Under the pieces are notes generated by a model. That model saw only the letters and a list, made by a program, of their open reading frames with translations. It made no database searches and was not told the DNA's origin. From assembly GCA_015232485.1 (NCBI GenBank), contig JADFZP010000156.1:1-7396 (forward strand): DNA of 7,396 nucleotides, given 5' to 3'. Positions 6,055 through 7,396 of the stretch are shown piece after piece. Source of the stretch: Alphaproteobacteria bacterium. GTDB taxonomy: Bacteria; Pseudomonadota; Alphaproteobacteria; Rhodospirillales; Magnetospirillaceae. Made by a program: the position numbers and the translations under genes. Numbering within the stretch: position 1 is the first letter of the stretch; each line of letters starts with the position of its first letter.

Positions 6055-6705
6055 TCAATCGAACGGCGTCGACCTCTCAGAGAAGATGGTCGCCAGCGAA
6101 AGCATGCGCGCCTCGTGGTTCTCGGGCCAAGCCCTCAATCTGGTCAGCGCATGCTCCAATTGGACCCGGTCAGCCTTGTCCTTGTCTCGGCATCCCTGCT
6201 TGGTAAGCCACAATCCATAGATATCGAGCACATTGAGGCCACCATGACCGTCGATGTCAAGGCGAGCGATATTTTCCTGAAGCATCTCATAAGTCAAGCC
6301 GCATGCCTTTGGCATGATATCAACCACGATGACATCGGCGATACGGATGACACCTGGCTGGTCATCATAGCTGTAGGGGCCGGCATCGGTAAACGGATCG
6401 ACTTCACCAACGAGGACAACGGCGGCGTGATCAGGCATCTCGGCCATCGCCGCGATCCATCGGGCATTATTCCGCTTGGAATTCTCAACGAGGACGTCAA
6501 CGTCTCCGGTTTGGCGGACAAGACCGTTGGCGAACAAGGCGTAACCGCCGCAAAGCGCGTAACGGACGTCATGGGCCTCCAGCAGGCCGGTCACCATCAA
6601 GACGTCTTCCCAGGTGGCCGGCCGGCACATTCGGCCGGGGTCGACCAGCGTCGCCGTTTCAGGCTTTCCGACCCACCATCTTTTGAATGCGCTCAACCAT
6701 TCCAT
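6055..6705 (-). CDS. Nucleotidyltransferase-fold protein, candidate toxin of a two-gene cassette
   Basis: A 216-residue soluble protein resembling MNT/AbiEii-type nucleotidyltransferases. Visible signs are a GG-containing motif (CGGYALFANG, 52-61), the DxD metal pair D68/D70 in TGDVDVLVEN, and a third acidic residue D129 in VVDIMP. The C-terminal helix pattern LTKQG...DKAD is one often seen in this family. Such proteins transfer nucleotides to proteins or RNA, and several act as toxins or abortive-infection factors; the target here is unknown. The ATG is preceded by GGAG with a five-base gap. Its first 47 bases overlap the end of the upstream 73-residue gene in another frame, which implies coupled translation. 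By hand count, 6181-6360 is about 51% GC (92/180), against 70% (42/60) at 5221-5280 in motA, hinting at horizontal acquisition. Confidence 0.82.
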   Translation of the reverse strand: MEWLSAFKRWWVGKPETATLVDPGRMCRPATWEDVLMVTGLLEAHDVRYALCGGYALFANGLVRQTGDVDVLVENSKRNNARWIAAMAEMPDHAAVVLVGEVDPFTDAGPYSYDDQPGVIRIADVIVVDIMPKACGLTYEMLQENIARLDIDGHGGLNVLDIYGLWLTKQGCRDKDKADRVQLEHALTRLRAWPENHEARMLSLATIFSERSTPFD

Positions 6706-6880
6706 CGGTTCTCCACCTCTCCATGTCGATATCGGCATCTCGGTGGGACCGGTAGCGATAGACCCCCTTGGGGACGGAGCGGGGCGCATGATTGGCGGCG
6801 TCGATCGACCACGCGATTTCAGCCGCCGTCGGCGGACGGAGGCCAAGATTCTCGAACGGGCGCTTACCGATGATCCGCAC
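6659..6880 (-). CDS. Small 73-residue protein upstream of the nucleotidyltransferase, candidate antitoxin
   Basis: A short, basic and polar protein without membrane segments or signal peptide. It has a PPTAAEIAWSIDAAN helix-like stretch (16-30), then PKGVYRYRSHRDAD (37-50) and a charged C-terminal helix. From memory, the KGVYR(Y/F)RSH pattern occurs in small proteins encoded beside nucleotidyltransferase-like genes. I cannot name a family with certainty. The start is GTG, with only a partial RBS (AGG seven bases upstream). No other start codon lies between it and the upstream in-frame stop at 6902-6904. A well-formed promoter lies just upstream. The gene overlaps the following nucleotidyltransferase gene by 47 bp in a different frame, the usual layout of antitoxin-first toxin-antitoxin operons. 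The antitoxin role is inferred from position. Confidence 0.72.
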   Translation of the reverse strand: MRIIGKRPFENLGLRPPTAAEIAWSIDAANHAPRSVPKGVYRYRSHRDADIDMERWRTDGMVERIQKMVGRKA

Positions 6881-6899
6881 TTTTCGACCTATGGCTCCA

Positions 6900-6924
6900 G
6901 TTCATCCAATATATGGAAAAGAAC
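6900..6924. promoter_or_regulatory. Interrupted inverted repeat over the -10 box, possible operator
   Basis: The arms GTTC..CCA (6900-6908) and TGG....GAAC (6914-6924) flank a central ATATA that overlaps the -10 box. The gaps within the two arms differ (2 versus 4 bases), so the symmetry is imperfect. Toxin-antitoxin operons are often autorepressed through such sites; here that is only a suggestion. Confidence 0.3.
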
Positions 6925-6937
6925 CGTTAATCGTCAA
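6908..6937 (-). promoter_or_regulatory. Promoter of the small protein / nucleotidyltransferase cassette
   Basis: On the minus strand, TTGACG (6937-6932) and TATATT (6913-6908) are 18 bases apart, close to the sigma70 consensus. The expected start site near 6901 gives a leader of about 20 nt before the GTG at 6880. The promoter sits just past the HlyD-family stop at 6955, so the cassette can be expressed independently of that gene. Confidence 0.6.
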
Positions 6938-6954
6938 TGCCTTGCCTGGGCCGG

Positions 6955-7396
6955 TCAGGACCCGCGGAACGCCTCGCGGCCGGATCTCAGCACCGGCTCG
7001 AGCAGATGGTCGAGCACGGTGCGATCGCCGGTCTTCAGATGGACGAGCGCCGGCAGGCCGGGGGTGAGCGGAGGGGCGCCGGGACCGAGTCGCACCAGAA
7101 CGGGAATATAAGCCTGCCCATCGGGGCCGGCGACGACTCCGGGGGCGATCCACTCGACCCATCCCGAGACGCCGGGGCCACCCGCGATCCTCACCATGGC
7201 CGCCTGTCCGGCCCACACCCGGCCGCGCTCGGCGAAGGGCAGGCGCAGTTCGACGACCGGCGTGGCCGAGGGCTCGCCCTCAAGCTCCAGCGGAGCGCCC
7301 CGCGCCACGCCCTCGCCCATCTCGCCGTCGCGCTCGGCGACCAGCAGGCCGGGCGCCACCACCACCTCGTCCAGGCGGGCCAGGGTGGACCACGCC
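6955..7396 (-). CDS. HlyD-family membrane fusion (type I secretion adaptor) protein, C-terminal part
   Basis: The open frame runs off the right edge. The 146 visible residues (counted from the first full codon, 7395-7393) end at a TGA at 6957-6955. The C-terminus carries the hallmark of HlyD/PrtE-type periplasmic adaptors: a PGLPALVHLKTGDRTVL stretch leading into DHLLEPVLRSGREAF (about 112-143). It is preceded by beta-barrel-like sequence (PVVELRLPF...GRVWAGQAAMVRI, about 46-70). Such proteins sit in the inner membrane and link an ABC transporter to an outer-membrane TolC-like channel. The transporter gene is not in the window. The leftmost part of the visible protein (STLARLDEVVVAPGLLVAE) could be the second half of the lipoyl domain or the region just after the N-terminal membrane helix; the edge prevents a decision. 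No clear terminator follows the stop. Confidence 0.85.
   Translation of the reverse strand, partial: AWSTLARLDEVVVAPGLLVAERDGEMGEGVARGAPLELEGEPSATPVVELRLPFAERGRVWAGQAAMVRIAGGPGVSGWVEWIAPGVVAGPDGQAYIPVLVRLGPGAPPLTPGLPALVHLKTGDRTVLDHLLEPVLRSGREAFRGS

Noticed and set aside
6019..6873. A 284-codon plus-strand open frame antisense to the nucleotidyltransferase cassette
   Set aside because: No recognisable motifs and no RBS. The minus-strand frames have motifs, RBS and promoter.

Overview
The window is GC-rich DNA from a motile Gram-negative bacterium, most likely an alphaproteobacterium. A Rhodospirillales/Magnetospirillum-like source is plausible but is inferred only from protein style and repeat type. 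It contains a membrane PAS-GGDEF-EAL signalling protein, a PomA/MotA-type flagellar stator pair, a metallo-beta-lactamase-fold hydrolase, and the end of a HlyD-family secretion adaptor.

Layout from left to right. Positions 1-270 hold 3.4 near-identical 80-bp tandem units, each with two hairpin-forming palindromes in inverted orientation (a REP/BIME-like array). The array runs off the left edge. The PAS-GGDEF-EAL gene (306-3215, minus strand) follows. Divergent from it is a decayed 5' remnant of a SAM hydroxide adenosyltransferase (DUF62) gene that keeps its ribosome binding site and start (3386-3522). An MBL-fold hydrolase gene (3560-4384, plus) converges on motB with 12 bp between their stops. 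motA (5074-5883) and motB (4397-5071), both minus, form an operon with a 2-nt gap. Next is a compact, AT-richer two-gene cassette on the minus strand: a 73-residue protein (6659-6880) whose end overlaps a 216-residue nucleotidyltransferase-fold gene (6055-6705). It has a good sigma70-like promoter of its own and resembles a toxin-antitoxin module. The right edge cuts the C-terminal part of a HlyD-family membrane fusion protein (6955-7396, minus).

Functionally, the EAL protein and the stator pair both bear on motility: c-di-GMP breakdown generally favours swimming, and MotA/MotB power the flagellar motor. They are separate transcription units, and any direct link is inference. The cassette at 6055-6880 and the decayed gene at 3386-3522 mark this as a partly accessory, rearranged region.

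The most notable observations are: (i) the two palindromes of the repeat unit are diverged copies of one element in which all six stem differences are base-pair-preserving; (ii) the GGDEF active site is degenerate (RGDTF) while the RxxD site and all EAL motifs are kept; (iii) the frameshifted, truncated DUF62 remnant; and (iv) the putative two-gene nucleotidyltransferase cassette with an inverted repeat over its -10 box.
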